A DNA stretch of 64,000 bases from positions 62,001 to 126,000 of the forward strand of contig NZ_MRCD01000010.1 of assembly GCF_001904745.1 (NCBI RefSeq). Direction: 5' to 3'. Under the pieces are notes generated by a model. That model saw nothing but the letters and a program-made list of their open reading frames with translations, had not been told where the DNA came from and made no database searches. The DNA is from Calothrix sp. HK-06. Its GTDB lineage: Bacteria; Cyanobacteriota; Cyanobacteriia; Cyanobacteriales; Nostocaceae. This document shows, piece by piece, positions 9,717 through 18,303 of the stretch. Positions within the stretch are counted from its first letter, which is position 1, and each line of letters begins with the position of its first letter. The position numbers and the translations under genes were made by a program.

Positions 9717-10547
9717 ATGGATAAAAATAGTATCTTAGAGAAAAGCGACTCGCAATTAATAACTTCTAATACTAAAAGAGGCGCCCTTTACAATAAATAC
9801 AAGTCTAAAATTATTCACAATCCTTGTTTAGATAGAACTTTAGTAAGTTTTCAAGCCAACAAAGAAACCCAGTTTTCTTGGCTCAAGTATCGAGAAGGAT
9901 TTTCAGAAAAGCTCGTTACATACCTAATTGAAACTTTAAAACCAAAACCCGGCGCCTTACTTGACCCTTTTGCAGGAGTTGGGACATCGTTATTTACTGC
10001 AAGTGATTTAAACTGGCAAACTATTGGAATTGAACTTTTACCCGTTGGTGTTTTTGCCATAGAAGCAAAAATCAACGCACGAGCAATAGATGTAGAAGCT
10101 TTAAGTTTGGTTATTAATCAAATTAAAACAATAAATTTTTCTGATTATTATGACCAACAGTACGCATTTAATCATCTAGCAATTACAAGTGGCGCCTTTC
10201 CTGAACCTCAAGAGGTAGAACTAGTAGGTTATATCTCTTACTGTAAAAAGCATATTCAAGATATTTCTATACGTAATATTTTACTCTTTGCAGCATTTTG
10301 TATTCTTGAGGATATTAGCTATACCCGTAAAGACGGTCAATATTTACGCTGGGATTCTCGTTCGAGTCGTTCGAGAGGCAAAAAAGAATTTTGCAAAGGG
10401 GAAATATTACTCTTTAAAGACGCAATACACAAAAAGCTATCCCAAATTTTATCAGACTTATCAAACAGCTCTGTAGAAAGTATTACGGAAGAAGAGCTAC
10501 ATGCAATACTTTTAGCATCTACAGGGACGCAAATTGATGGCTCATAG
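9717..10547 (+). pseudogene. Truncated DNA methyltransferase of an XcyI-like restriction-modification system
   Basis: The N-terminal half of a DNA N4/N6-type methyltransferase. The S-adenosylmethionine-binding motif LDPFAGVGT (82-90) is followed by an acidic strand end IGIEL (105). The catalytic (S/D)PP(Y/W) motif, which in this arrangement should lie some 150 residues later, is missing. Around residue 250 the sequence changes to ITEEELHAIL...QIDGS, which in the same frame runs, past a stop, into endonuclease-like sequence. I infer a deletion fusing the methyltransferase front to the endonuclease middle. The product, if made, should be catalytically dead. Confidence 0.75.
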
Positions 10548-11005
10548 CGTAATGCTATAGGAGAAGAAGCAGAAAAATTAGTACAGAGACTTATCATAAA
10601 AGAGGCAAAATAAAAAATCTTCTTCATGCTTTTATTCTGCGTACTGGTGGAATAGAATTATACGATTCTAATAAACTTGAAGAACAATTAGGAAACCTTA
10701 AAAAGTACCGAGGTGTGATGTTAGCCAACCGTACCTCTATACTTTTTTCTAGCGAACCCGATATTTCACTGATAAATAATCAAGGTGTAACAGTCGGTGT
10801 AGTCGAGGTTAAAGGAGGAACAGACCCTGCTGGGGCATTAGAACAGAACGATACGGCGCCGCGATTAAATCCTTTGAAGAAGCTCGTCGTACTAATATAG
10901 AAGTTAAAACTATTCTTGTAGCTAGCTGCATAACTACTGAGGTAAATAATCGTATTCAAAATGACAATAAAATTTCTCGTTACTTTAATTTAACAGACCT
11001 TTTAA

Positions 11006-12515
11006 CTGGAGTTTAGACTAAGCAGCAAACAACTACCCAGCAGCACTGAGTTTATAAAAAACAATCATTAAGCGAAAAAATCTTTGAGACTAAGCCGATT
11101 TTTCTTGTTCTTTACGTGGCTTTGGCGTAGTTTTTCTGACTACAGGGTAGCGAATTCTACGTTGTCTCTGTTTTCCTTCTTCCCAGCCTGGTGACTTTCC
11201 GCGAGGTTTGGGTGAATGGGCAGGAGTGCCAATAGCCTCTAAAATTAAATTCATAGCTTGGGCAACTCAACGAGCGTGTTAGTTTGTCTAAGGACTTCTG
11301 CCAAGGTAAGGGATTGTCAGCAACGATATCACGAGCCAGCCATAATTCCCAAGTAATCAGTGGCATTAAATCACTCCAACGCTCACATTGCTTGGGAGTA
11401 CTGAGTTTTGGAAGAGTCCAATGAAGACGTTGCTTTAAAAAACGATACCAATGATCAACGGTAAAACGGCGTTTCAGGAAGGCGCCAAACCTCAGACAAT
11501 GAAGGCATCTCTTCTCCCACCCAAGCTAACCACAATGGTTTAGCTACTCTCAAATTACCTTTTTCATCCAGACGTTCGACCCTTATTAAAGACATTGGAC
11601 GTGTTGCGGTTTTACGAAAATGTAAATTTTCCCATAACCGAACTTTTACAAATCCAAGCTTTGGGTCATTTAGCTCCAACTCCATCGTTACTTGCTGCCA
11701 TGAATCTGGTTCATTAAGTTTAAATTTGTTACCATGCAATCGAAGGGCGCCCCTTGCCAGAGTATTCCGGAGGCGCTGTCCATAAACAAAGATTTGAACG
11801 CAAACGTACAAGAATATCTGCTGGAATATCAGCTGTTTTTGAGATAAAGGGGGCACAGCCATACTCACTATCCCAGACAGAAATTGGTCTAGATGGTAAA
11901 TATTTACACACTTGCTGTAACTGCCAAGTTGCTTTATCAATTGGATTTTCGTAGCTAGTTATCCGCTCGTGTCTTAAAGGTAACGCCCAGCTACCTGAAT
12001 CTTTTGGCACCCAAGCAATTGTACTATATCCTTGCCCAATTGTAATTGGTTTATTTCCTGACACCGTAGCAACACTGTGTTCAATTGTTCTCTCTTGAAG
12101 AGTTACTGCATCGGGACGAGACCATGCTGTATGGTCTCCCGCTAACAATGGGCGCCCTTCAGCCGGCATTTGCTTAATGTATAACTGCATCAATTTGTTT
12201 CGTTTCGGTCTGCTATCTTGTAGCGCCTCATAAATACTAGGCCACTTGCGCCGAAAAAACGGTGACAGAGATAAATCAGCCAGACTATAGGCATTGCGTG
12301 TTGTTAATATTGCATCTGTTAGTTCAAATGTTGCATCGTGTGCTTTGCCCAAAAGTTGATAAGCAGCTTGACGGAATTCTCGAAGTTTGTCAGATTTCAT
12401 ATTGGCAGGGTGAGATTTGGTGGTTCTTATCTCAGCATCTGTCAAAAAGGGGTCTGTGCTCAATCAGACCCCCTATTTTTTTCTTTTGAGTTCGGTCATT
12501 TAGTCTAAACTCCAG
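11006..12515 (-). mobile_element. 1510-bp insertion sequence with defective transposase
   Basis: The ends are inverted repeats beginning CTGGAGTTTAGACTA (11006-11020, and reversed at 12501-12515). They are flanked by the 6-bp direct repeat TTTTAA at 11000-11005 and 12516-12521. Excising the element and one TTTTAA restores an uninterrupted endonuclease frame through the junction (LTDLL|SENSEQ), which fixes both boundaries. The single cargo is a frameshifted transposase on the minus strand. Confidence 0.93.
11090..12463 (-). pseudogene. Transposase of the 1510-bp element (NF041680-like putative transposase), two frameshifts
   Basis: Three overlapping frames make one transposase. The first (12463 to about 11750) contains LSLSPFFRRKWPSIYEAL, then DHTAWSRPDA, and WDSEYGCAPF. 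The second (to 11455) runs GNKFKLNEPDSW, then KPLWLAWVGEEMPSL. It continues as VDHWYRFLKQRLHWTLPKLSTPKQCERW and LWLARDIVADN. The third frame supplies the end AIGTPAHSPKPRGKSPGWEEGKQ, then KEQEKSA. The breaks are near 11746-11755, inside a GGGGCGCCC run, and near 11265. Family naming rests on remembered motifs. No active product is expected unless supplied in trans. Confidence 0.8.
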
Positions 12516-12651
12516 TTTTAAGTGAAAATTCCGAACAATATAAGCAGTTTGTTCAGGAAGTATTTTCTGTACTTTAAACAAGTAGGCAAAAGCAAGTTGA
12601 AGTAAATCATTCACTAATACGCTTATAAAATGTAATTTGTTTTAGCCTAAA

Positions 12652-13035
12652 TTAAGTATACTCATATCCTCTAGATACACGTACACCAAGCCAATCACCA
12701 GTAACATGACCAAGTATGTAAGCATAATAAGTATCATATGATGCTAAGTGATAAATTAGAACCTTAGAAAAACTAGTTTTCAAGAATTTAGCAAGTACTT
12801 GCTGACGATAACCTGATAAAAAACCTTGGAAATTATTAAGGCTCAGTATCTTAGAATTTATAAGTGATTGAGTAAAAGCTGCTAACCTAGTAGTTGAAAA
12901 TGCGTAAGAGTGTTGGTAGTCATATGTATATCCATAACCATCAGGGTAACAAACAGCAAGTTTCAATGGTTTAAGTTCGTTCAATATTTCTCTAATATCA
13001 GACAGGAAATTCACCAAAACCCAGAGGAAATTCAA
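12652..13035 (-). CDS. Hypothetical protein
   Basis: 127 residues, starting with TTG if the full frame is used. There is no membrane helix or signal peptide, and the protein is unusually Tyr-rich (YGYTYDYQHSY, SYDTYYAYILG). The end, YILGHVTGDWLGVRVS after a long helix-like stretch, faintly recalls the C terminus of the nuclease A inhibitor NuiA, but the N-terminal half does not. It may be a degraded or divergent member, or unrelated. It sits between the IS-disrupted endonuclease and the bestrophin gene, in an accessory-looking stretch. Confidence 0.45.
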   Translation of the reverse strand: MNFLWVLVNFLSDIREILNELKPLKLAVCYPDGYGYTYDYQHSYAFSTTRLAAFTQSLINSKILSLNNFQGFLSGYRQQVLAKFLKTSFSKVLIYHLASYDTYYAYILGHVTGDWLGVRVSRGYEYT

Positions 13036-13311
13036 CAGGTAGGGTGAGGGGTCAGACCCAGACGAAAAGAGTTAAGCATCCTGTCATCAAAAAAAGTCAA
13101 AAATCAAACATTCCATACCCTCAAGCTGCGTAGTTTTTCTGTAAATATACTTGTTTTACTCAGTTAATCTCATAACTGGGATAAAAAGCTGCGTCCTTTT
13201 TTAGTTCACGAACATTGTTCGCAAATTTATTATTTTGTCCAAAGTCCAATAATTTAACAAGGGTAAAATTCTTGAAGATGCTTCTACCTGGGCATGACAG
13301 AGTACAGGGTG

Positions 13312-14205
13312 TTAATTGGCGTGGACTTTGGGTTTTAGTTTGATTAAATCGTCGATATTAGACTTCATGGTTTTGCAAATAGTATCTAGGGGTAAGTCGT
13401 TTGCGTCGTAGCCAAAGGGGTTTTCTATTTCTAAGCCAATTGCTTCGATACCAAATAGTGTAAAGCTGATTAGTGCTGAAACAAAGCCTGTCCACCATCC
13501 TAGGCTGGCGACCATTTGAAACGGTAATGATAGGCAGTAGAGTAATAATAGTTGTTTGAGGTGTATTGCGTAAGCTAGTGGCATTGGTGTTCGCAATATT
13601 CTTTCACAGGCGCCTAGGTTGTCAACTAATTGGTTAACTAGTTCTTGCATCGCTGAAAGTTGATAGCTATTTATACAGTTACGGTCGTATTGATGCTGTA
13701 AATAATCTCCTATCCAAAAGGCAACTTCGAGAGGAGGATTATTTATCATTGTTAATTTTGCGTACCGCGTTTCAGGCATGAGTTCTTCTAACTCGGCATT
13801 TACTTGTTCTCCTCGCAAATGAATTTTTGTCGCTACTGCAAATGCTACTAATAAATATAATGTCGCAATTTTGCTTTTTCTATCTTCGTATTCAACTTCA
13901 TTTACTGAAACCCATATTTGCCGAGCTAGGTTTCGGACATTATTAACCATAGAACCCCAACACTTTCGACCTTCCCAAAAGCGTTCGTATGCAGTATTGG
14001 TACGAAATACAAGCAATAAACCTAAAACTATACTTGGTATCAAATTACTTAAAATAGGTTGCGATACAGGAAGCTTGTAATAATGAAGTACCGAAATGAA
14101 AACAGCAAAAATCCCACAACCTATAACTCGTCTATGTATTGCTCTGATAACAGAACCTTTTATTTGCAGTGCGCTTGAGAGCCAGTATCCTTTTTTAGCA
14201 GGCAT
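13312..14205 (-). CDS. Bestrophin family membrane protein
   Basis: 297 residues with the UPF0187/bestrophin pattern. It has an early amphipathic helix, hydrophobic segments at about 28-45 and 57-68, then RTNTAYERFWEGRKCWGSMVNNVRNLARQIW, and a second hydrophobic pair around 210-250, with GFVSALISFTLFGIEAIGLEIENPFG conserved at the C-terminal side. Bestrophins are pentameric anion channels; in phototrophs some help import bicarbonate or balance chloride across membranes. No neighbours suggest a specific role. Confidence 0.9.
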   Translation of the reverse strand: MPAKKGYWLSSALQIKGSVIRAIHRRVIGCGIFAVFISVLHYYKLPVSQPILSNLIPSIVLGLLLVFRTNTAYERFWEGRKCWGSMVNNVRNLARQIWVSVNEVEYEDRKSKIATLYLLVAFAVATKIHLRGEQVNAELEELMPETRYAKLTMINNPPLEVAFWIGDYLQHQYDRNCINSYQLSAMQELVNQLVDNLGACERILRTPMPLAYAIHLKQLLLLYCLSLPFQMVASLGWWTGFVSALISFTLFGIEAIGLEIENPFGYDANDLPLDTICKTMKSNIDDLIKLKPKVHAN

Positions 14206-14372
14206 ATTAATTAAATAATATTTAGTGGTACGCGCGACATTGGTGCTTGTAACACCAGTATGTTAACGTACCTGATTTTACTGTTAAATTTTACGCTTTA
14301 CTTTAATTAGTTGCCAAGGATATGTTCTGTATAATTATAATTAGCGCTCAAATATTGCTGTGTAATTAAACT

Positions 14373-14702
14373 ATGACAGAAGTAAAGCTTATTCGACACC
14401 CTTGGCGATGAGGGCGCCAAGGTAGACTATTTCCCGAACACACAATTCCACCCGAAGAGTTAGCTAGACGAAAAGCTGAACGTGATGCACGATGTCATAA
14501 GGCTAGAATCTTTTTTGACCAACTTTGCCCGCAAGTAATTGATAATCATTATGATTGGTTCATTATTATTGAGCCAAATACTGGAGACTATTTTATTGAC
14601 CCCTTGGAACAAGCTGCTGAAGCAAAAGCGCGCCAGAAGTATCCTAGCGGTTGGCTTGTGACTTTTCGTTTAAATGAGACAGGGACTTGCGGCAGAATAT
14701 GA
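14373..14702 (+). pseudogene. Small partner gene upstream of the retropepsin-like protein, nonsense codon at position 13
   Basis: ATG 14373 opens MTEVKLIRHPWR, then TGA at 14409-14411. The same frame continues open for about 96 codons (GRQGRLFPEHTIPPEELARRK, then YDWFIIIEPNTGDYFIDPLEQAAEAKARQKYPSG) to a TGA at 14700 that overlaps the next start (ATGA). No ATG, GTG or TTG lies shortly after the internal stop. TGG to TGA is the simplest explanation. I do not recognise the family; it looks like a short soluble protein co-translated with the following gene. Confidence 0.6.
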
Positions 14703-15067
14703 TTTTTGGTCGGTTTGGTGATATAGGTGAACTACTTTTTGATATCGATTTAATAACTGTTAATGAAGAACTCTTCCCTATAGAAGTTTTACTTAATACA
14801 GGATTTACAACTGGCTGGTTGGCTCTTGACACTCAAGATGTAGATGCTTTGGGATGGAATATAATCGAACGGAACAACATGATGCGAATGGCAAGGGGAG
14901 AAAGTGCATTTGATATTTACGAGGGAAAGGTATTGCTTGATGAACAAGAGTATATAATTCCTGTTCTTGCTGGAGATGAAATTACAGAATCGATATTGGG
15001 GTTACAGTGGTTAACAATATTACCGTTAAGTGTTAACTATGGCATGAAAACTTTAACTTTAGGATAA
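14699..15067 (+). CDS. Retropepsin-like aspartic protease homologue with Asn for the catalytic Asp
   Basis: 122 residues from ATG 14699, preferred over TTG 14687 because the ATG overlaps the upstream stop by 4 bases. The fold signature is the strand-loop LLNTGFTTGWLALD, corresponding to the D-T-G-F motif of cyanobacterial clan AA peptidases, and a C-terminal ILGLQWL block. The residue at position 33 is Asn (AAT) where Asp (GAT) is expected, so proteolysis is probably lost. With the upstream nonsense mutation this suggests a decaying two-gene unit, but a non-catalytic role cannot be excluded. Confidence 0.7.
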   Translation: MIFGRFGDIGELLFDIDLITVNEELFPIEVLLNTGFTTGWLALDTQDVDALGWNIIERNNMMRMARGESAFDIYEGKVLLDEQEYIIPVLAGDEITESILGLQWLTILPLSVNYGMKTLTLG

Positions 15068-15107
15068 ATAACTATTTGCTGTCAGTTTACTAATTTATTA
15101 AAAATAC

Positions 15108-15178
15108 AAAACTTATACCCCTCTCCGCTTGACGAAGCGGCACACTACGTGAACGGAGAGGGGCAGGGGAGAGGTTCT
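15108..15178. repeat. Dispersed hairpin repeat
   Basis: The arms CCCTCTCCG and CGGAGAGGGG enclose CTTGACGAAGCGG and CACTACGTGAA, followed by GGGGAGAGG. It lies between two convergent genes, where it can act as a terminator. The form resembles repeats scattered through many cyanobacterial genomes. Confidence 0.55.
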
Positions 15179-15185
15179 AACTTAT

Positions 15186-15557
15186 TTAATAACGACAACT
15201 TAGATATTGCTTGTCGTTTGCATCTTTAGATATATGAACCATCATTTCTTTCTCACATGTTCCGGCTGAGTTACCATACAAAATTTGAATTTTTTCTGAA
15301 AGCCTACAGTTTTGAAACATGCCTTTTCCTGTAAATGTTACATAATCGTTTGCTTTGCAAGGAACTGTTGCTGTAACATTGTTTACCACCACTTGCACGG
15401 TTAGATTTTTTGCTAGAATACAGTTGTCTAGTTGACCGTTTGCGTGATTAACAATTGTGCCGCTTTTACATACGACTGAGGCTTCTGCTGGTGTGGATAG
15501 GAGATTCCAGGCGAGTGTACCTAGTAGGTATATTACTAGTTTTGAATATGTTTTCAT
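15186..15557 (-). CDS. Secreted hypothetical protein
   Basis: 123 residues with a clear signal peptide: basic start MKTYSK, hydrophobic LVIYLLGTLAWNLL, and a probable cleavage after AEA (about residue 26). The mature part is about 97 residues with six cysteines spaced as if for disulphides, rich in beta-type alternation (NLTVQVVVNNVTATVPC). Repeated GxFQNCRLSEKI and GQLDNCILAKNL segments look like two copies of one strand motif. Family not recognised. It is probably periplasmic or extracellular. Confidence 0.65.
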   Translation of the reverse strand: MKTYSKLVIYLLGTLAWNLLSTPAEASVVCKSGTIVNHANGQLDNCILAKNLTVQVVVNNVTATVPCKANDYVTFTGKGMFQNCRLSEKIQILYGNSAGTCEKEMMVHISKDANDKQYLSCRY

Positions 15558-15872
15558 AAGTGATTTTTTTATTGATGGATTTAAGAAACCTGGTTTCTTT
15601 TGGTTAAAATTGAAGATTGTGATGCTTAGTGTTTAAGAAACCAGGTTTCTGTGTCTTATTAAAATAAAGGGCACCTTATTAAGATGCCCTGTTATGCAGG
15701 TAAATCCATGATACGGTCTTACCTACACCTTCCCAACAATCAGCAACAGTGACTAATTCCACGTTAGTCACATCACAGTCATAGATGTGAATACTAGTAA
15801 TTTTATTAACGTGTAAACTTAGATGACAGTGGTATATACACTGATTTTTACTGAGGAAAGCGAAAGTTCGTA
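15558..15872. other. Intergenic region with paired palindrome, terminator and small hairpin
   Basis: 315 bp. 15583-15650 holds a pair of AGAAACC(T/A)GGTTTCT palindromes (see the 68-bp element). 15668-15690 is a terminator hairpin. 15750-15772 is a perfect 8-bp stem GTGACTAA/TTAGTCAC. A minus-strand frame without a start codon, ending near 15675, reads plausibly (VTNVELVTVADCWEGVGKTV) but is too short to call. Confidence 0.55.
15668..15690 (-). terminator. Rho-independent terminator
   Basis: The stem AGGGCATCTT/AAGGTGCCCT (one G-U pair) with loop AAT is followed on the minus strand by TTATTTTAA. It would stop transcription coming from the O-antigen-ligase-like gene about 180 bp upstream. Confidence 0.7.
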
Positions 15873-17183
15873 TTACGTGTCTAGTTGTTGTTTAGCGTGA
15901 TTGTAGCGGTAAGATACTCCGGAAACGGCGCCTAGTAACAGCCATGAGAGCGCATTGAGTCGCAGATCAAATAAACTTACGTCTACTGTGTTAAAAATTA
16001 CCCATGATATGACAATTAGGAAATAGCTGAAGAATATTAGTTTGTCTTGTTCAGAACATATTGATTTTTTTAGTACTCGTATACTGGAGATTAAAATCCA
16101 GATAATTAAGCTTATAAATAATAGTGTGTTGGGTATTCCTATTTCTGCGGATAGCATCAAAAATAAGTTGTGGGGGTGTCCTAGCCAAATGTGCATTTTT
16201 TCTTGGTATACGGGGGTAAAGTTTCTTAGTCCCCAACCTGTTAAAGGACGCTGTTGTGCCATTGACCAGGCAAACTGCCATTGTGTTGTTCGCATTAGTT
16301 GAACTGGTCGGTCTGGAAACATTTGGTCGTTTAAACGTGCCCAAAAGAATGCTGGAACGAAAGTACGAAATATCCCAGCGATAGGCGTCGGTGCGAATGC
16401 TGCTAAAAGTACACTAGCTGTAACGGCGCCAAAAACACCAACTATAAGGCGCCATCCTTTGAAAACTGCATAAGCAACACAAGCTAAAATTGCTATTAAC
16501 CAAGCATTACGGGAATTAGTTAATATCAATGCTGCAAAATTGAGAAGCACAGCAATTGTCAGGAAGAGTAATGAGTGCTGAGTTCTGAGTGCTGAGTATG
16601 AAATACCTTTATTTTCGCTTATCTTGTCTAACCACAATCCAGATGCGAGAATAAAAACTATTACCAAATACCCAGCCAGGATATTCGCGTACATAAATAC
16701 TGAAGACATGCGACCCAGAGGGTTTCCACCAGGTGTAATTGTCCAACCAAATATATTAAAGATTAATTCGGGGGTTTTTAAACCTAGGAACATTTGTCCT
16801 AAACCAAGTAATGCAACTGGTATAGAAGTGATTACCATTATCCAGGCAAGGCACCGTAGCTGGGCTGTTGTTTGAATTAAAGTATCAAAAGCACAAAATA
16901 ATAAAATGAAAGGTACAAAATTTGGTAATCCCAGTAGTGCGGGTATTTTTTCCTGTGCAAAAAACGTTGTGATAATAAGCACTAAGCTAAAAATGCCAAA
17001 TCCCTGATTCATAGGGCGCCGGATAATATTTTTGTACTTAAACCACCAAGTAATAAGTAGTGCCAAGCTTAAGTTAATCACCCCCAATACTGGCATTAGA
17101 GGAAAAATCAACACTCCAACTTGGGCGAAATTCCAAGGTAGTTGTAATTTTGAATCTGGATGCTGTGAACCGTGTTTAGTCAT
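15873..17183 (-). CDS. O-antigen ligase / polymerase-like membrane protein (Wzy_C)
   Basis: 436 residues, about ten hydrophobic helices. The diagnostic region is TGWGLRNF, then WLGHPHNLFLMLSAEIGIPNTLLF, the periplasmic H-x-H-N loop of the Wzy_C family, preceded by LTNSRNAWL. Such proteins join glycan chains to a lipid or polymerise repeat units at the outer face of the inner membrane. Some cyanobacterial members (IctB-like) were once linked to inorganic carbon. A heptamer repeat is embedded in frame in the loop before helix 6 (SYSALRTQHSLL). Only family-level function can be given. Confidence 0.85.
   Translation of the reverse strand: MTKHGSQHPDSKLQLPWNFAQVGVLIFPLMPVLGVINLSLALLITWWFKYKNIIRRPMNQGFGIFSLVLIITTFFAQEKIPALLGLPNFVPFILLFCAFDTLIQTTAQLRCLAWIMVITSIPVALLGLGQMFLGLKTPELIFNIFGWTITPGGNPLGRMSSVFMYANILAGYLVIVFILASGLWLDKISENKGISYSALRTQHSLLFLTIAVLLNFAALILTNSRNAWLIAILACVAYAVFKGWRLIVGVFGAVTASVLLAAFAPTPIAGIFRTFVPAFFWARLNDQMFPDRPVQLMRTTQWQFAWSMAQQRPLTGWGLRNFTPVYQEKMHIWLGHPHNLFLMLSAEIGIPNTLLFISLIIWILISSIRVLKKSICSEQDKLIFFSYFLIVISWVIFNTVDVSLFDLRLNALSWLLLGAVSGVSYRYNHAKQQLDT
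16573..16597. repeat. Heptamer repeat inside a coding region
   Basis: Units GAGTGCT, GAGTTCT, GAGTGCT lie within the ligase-like gene, the same units as at 1573-1700 and 55865-55920. Three units equal 21 bases, so the reading frame is kept. Confidence 0.8.
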
Positions 17184-17254
17184 TTGTCAAAAGTAGTATT
17201 GCTAATTGTTTTTAGTCTTTTGCCTGCTCGTCCTGGGTCTGATGACGAAAGACT

Positions 17255-17310
17255 AACAACAAATGACTAATAACTTTTAAACTTTAAACTTATGACTAAT
17301 GACTAATGAC
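17255..17310. repeat. Heptamer repeats upstream of the ligase-like gene
   Basis: A run of seven-base units AACTTTT, AAACTTT, AAACTTA, TGACTAA, TGACTAA separates the ligase-like gene from the YaaW-like gene. Confidence 0.7.
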
Positions 17311-17317
17311 ATTAAAG

Positions 17318-18181
17318 TCAAGCCGGTTCCCAACATTCTTCGCCACGAGTTAGACGAATTTGTGCGATTGTAAAAATCGTGGGGATTATCCGACCGTAAT
17401 TTGTTGCTATCGCGCGCCACCCTAAATCAGCAAGAAACCATGTCCACATCATTGGACCAATAAAGGCAAACACTGTACGCGCGGCGCCATATCGTGCTGC
17501 ATTTACTGCCATTCCTTGACGTGCCATCTGTAAACCCACGTAATTTTGGAATTGGTCGGCTGCTATTTTTCCTCCTTGAATTGCAGCTTGACGTGCCATT
17601 TGATACGCTGCGAAATGCGTAGCAAATTGACGCGCGATTTGTCTAAGCAACAGCGGTTGAACTACCGAAGTTAAAGCCAGCGCACTACCACCTTTAAATA
17701 TCAGTCCCAGTGGGTCGGGTTGCAATAATAAAGGTAGTGGTTCGTTTGTGGATATCGATTTTGCCAGCTGCGCTTGTACTCGCTCGGTTAACTTTTGTTT
17801 TTCCGCAGCGGGTAATTTTCGCCAAACGCGCCCTAATAAATGTAGAAAAAGTTCAGCTTCTAAATCAACTGTTGCTAAATCATCTGAATAAGTTACTTTT
17901 AAATACTTACAAACCTGAATTAGGGCTTGTCGATAGGTAACTTGATTGGTGCGTCCCCGTAAAACCGTAATACCATCGGCGGCTAAATACCGAAAGCGTT
18001 CTTCTAGCGCCGATAGCCAAGCTTCACGGCTTTGGCTTTGCACTTCGATTGGTTCGGGTGTCTGTACGTAATCGAGGGGGTTGAATTTACGACTAAACAA
18101 GATTGCTGTTAAATCCTTTAATTCATCCTCTGTTGCCAGTTCCAAGGCTTCCCTCAGTTCATCCAATTTCCCTTCCTCCAA
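17318..18181 (-). CDS. YaaW-like (UPF0174) protein
   Basis: 287 residues. An acidic helical N terminus (MEEGKLDELREALELATEDELKDLTAIL) is followed by a central segment with QALIQVCKYLKVTYSD and LFLHLLGRVWRKLP. The C-terminal half contains small-residue-rich helices (ARYGAARTVFAFIGPMMWTWFLADLGWRAIATNYGRIIPTIF) that may insert in or lie on a membrane. The pattern fits the YaaW family of E. coli, whose function is unknown. The gene is followed by a repeat-rich gap and is divergent from the FAD oxidoreductase gene. Confidence 0.65.
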   Translation of the reverse strand: MEEGKLDELREALELATEDELKDLTAILFSRKFNPLDYVQTPEPIEVQSQSREAWLSALEERFRYLAADGITVLRGRTNQVTYRQALIQVCKYLKVTYSDDLATVDLEAELFLHLLGRVWRKLPAAEKQKLTERVQAQLAKSISTNEPLPLLLQPDPLGLIFKGGSALALTSVVQPLLLRQIARQFATHFAAYQMARQAAIQGGKIAADQFQNYVGLQMARQGMAVNAARYGAARTVFAFIGPMMWTWFLADLGWRAIATNYGRIIPTIFTIAQIRLTRGEECWEPA

Positions 18182-18303
18182 ATCGCACAGCTTGTTCTCT
18201 GTTCTTTATTCTACTATCAGCTTTTTGTGGTCAATGGTAATAGTAGTAGCTAACAGCTAATTCATTATTGACCACTTATACGTTAACCATTTACCACTAA
18301 CCA

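Larger units (their letters stand above)
10548..12577 (+). pseudogene. XcyI-family restriction endonuclease, wrecked by stop, frameshifts and an IS insertion
   Basis: Pieces of one protein in shifting frames: RNAIGEEAEKLVQRLI (10551-10600), then RGKIKNLLHAFILRTGG through SSEPDISL and VGVVEVKGG (10600-10849), then RYGAAIKSFEEARR through FNLTDLL (10850-11005), and after the IS, SENSEQYKQFVQEVFSVL and a stop (12522-12577). The PD...E-x-K nuclease site is preserved (PDISL...EVK). The frame change at 10845 is a clean 5-bp tandem duplication of AGAAC. XcyI itself cuts CCCGGG. That specificity is only inferred here. Confidence 0.85.

Noticed and set aside
15675-15830. Possible small minus-strand protein containing VTNVELVTVADCWEGVGKTV
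   Set aside because: No start codon with a ribosome site was found and I recognise no family. Left as part of the intergenic description.
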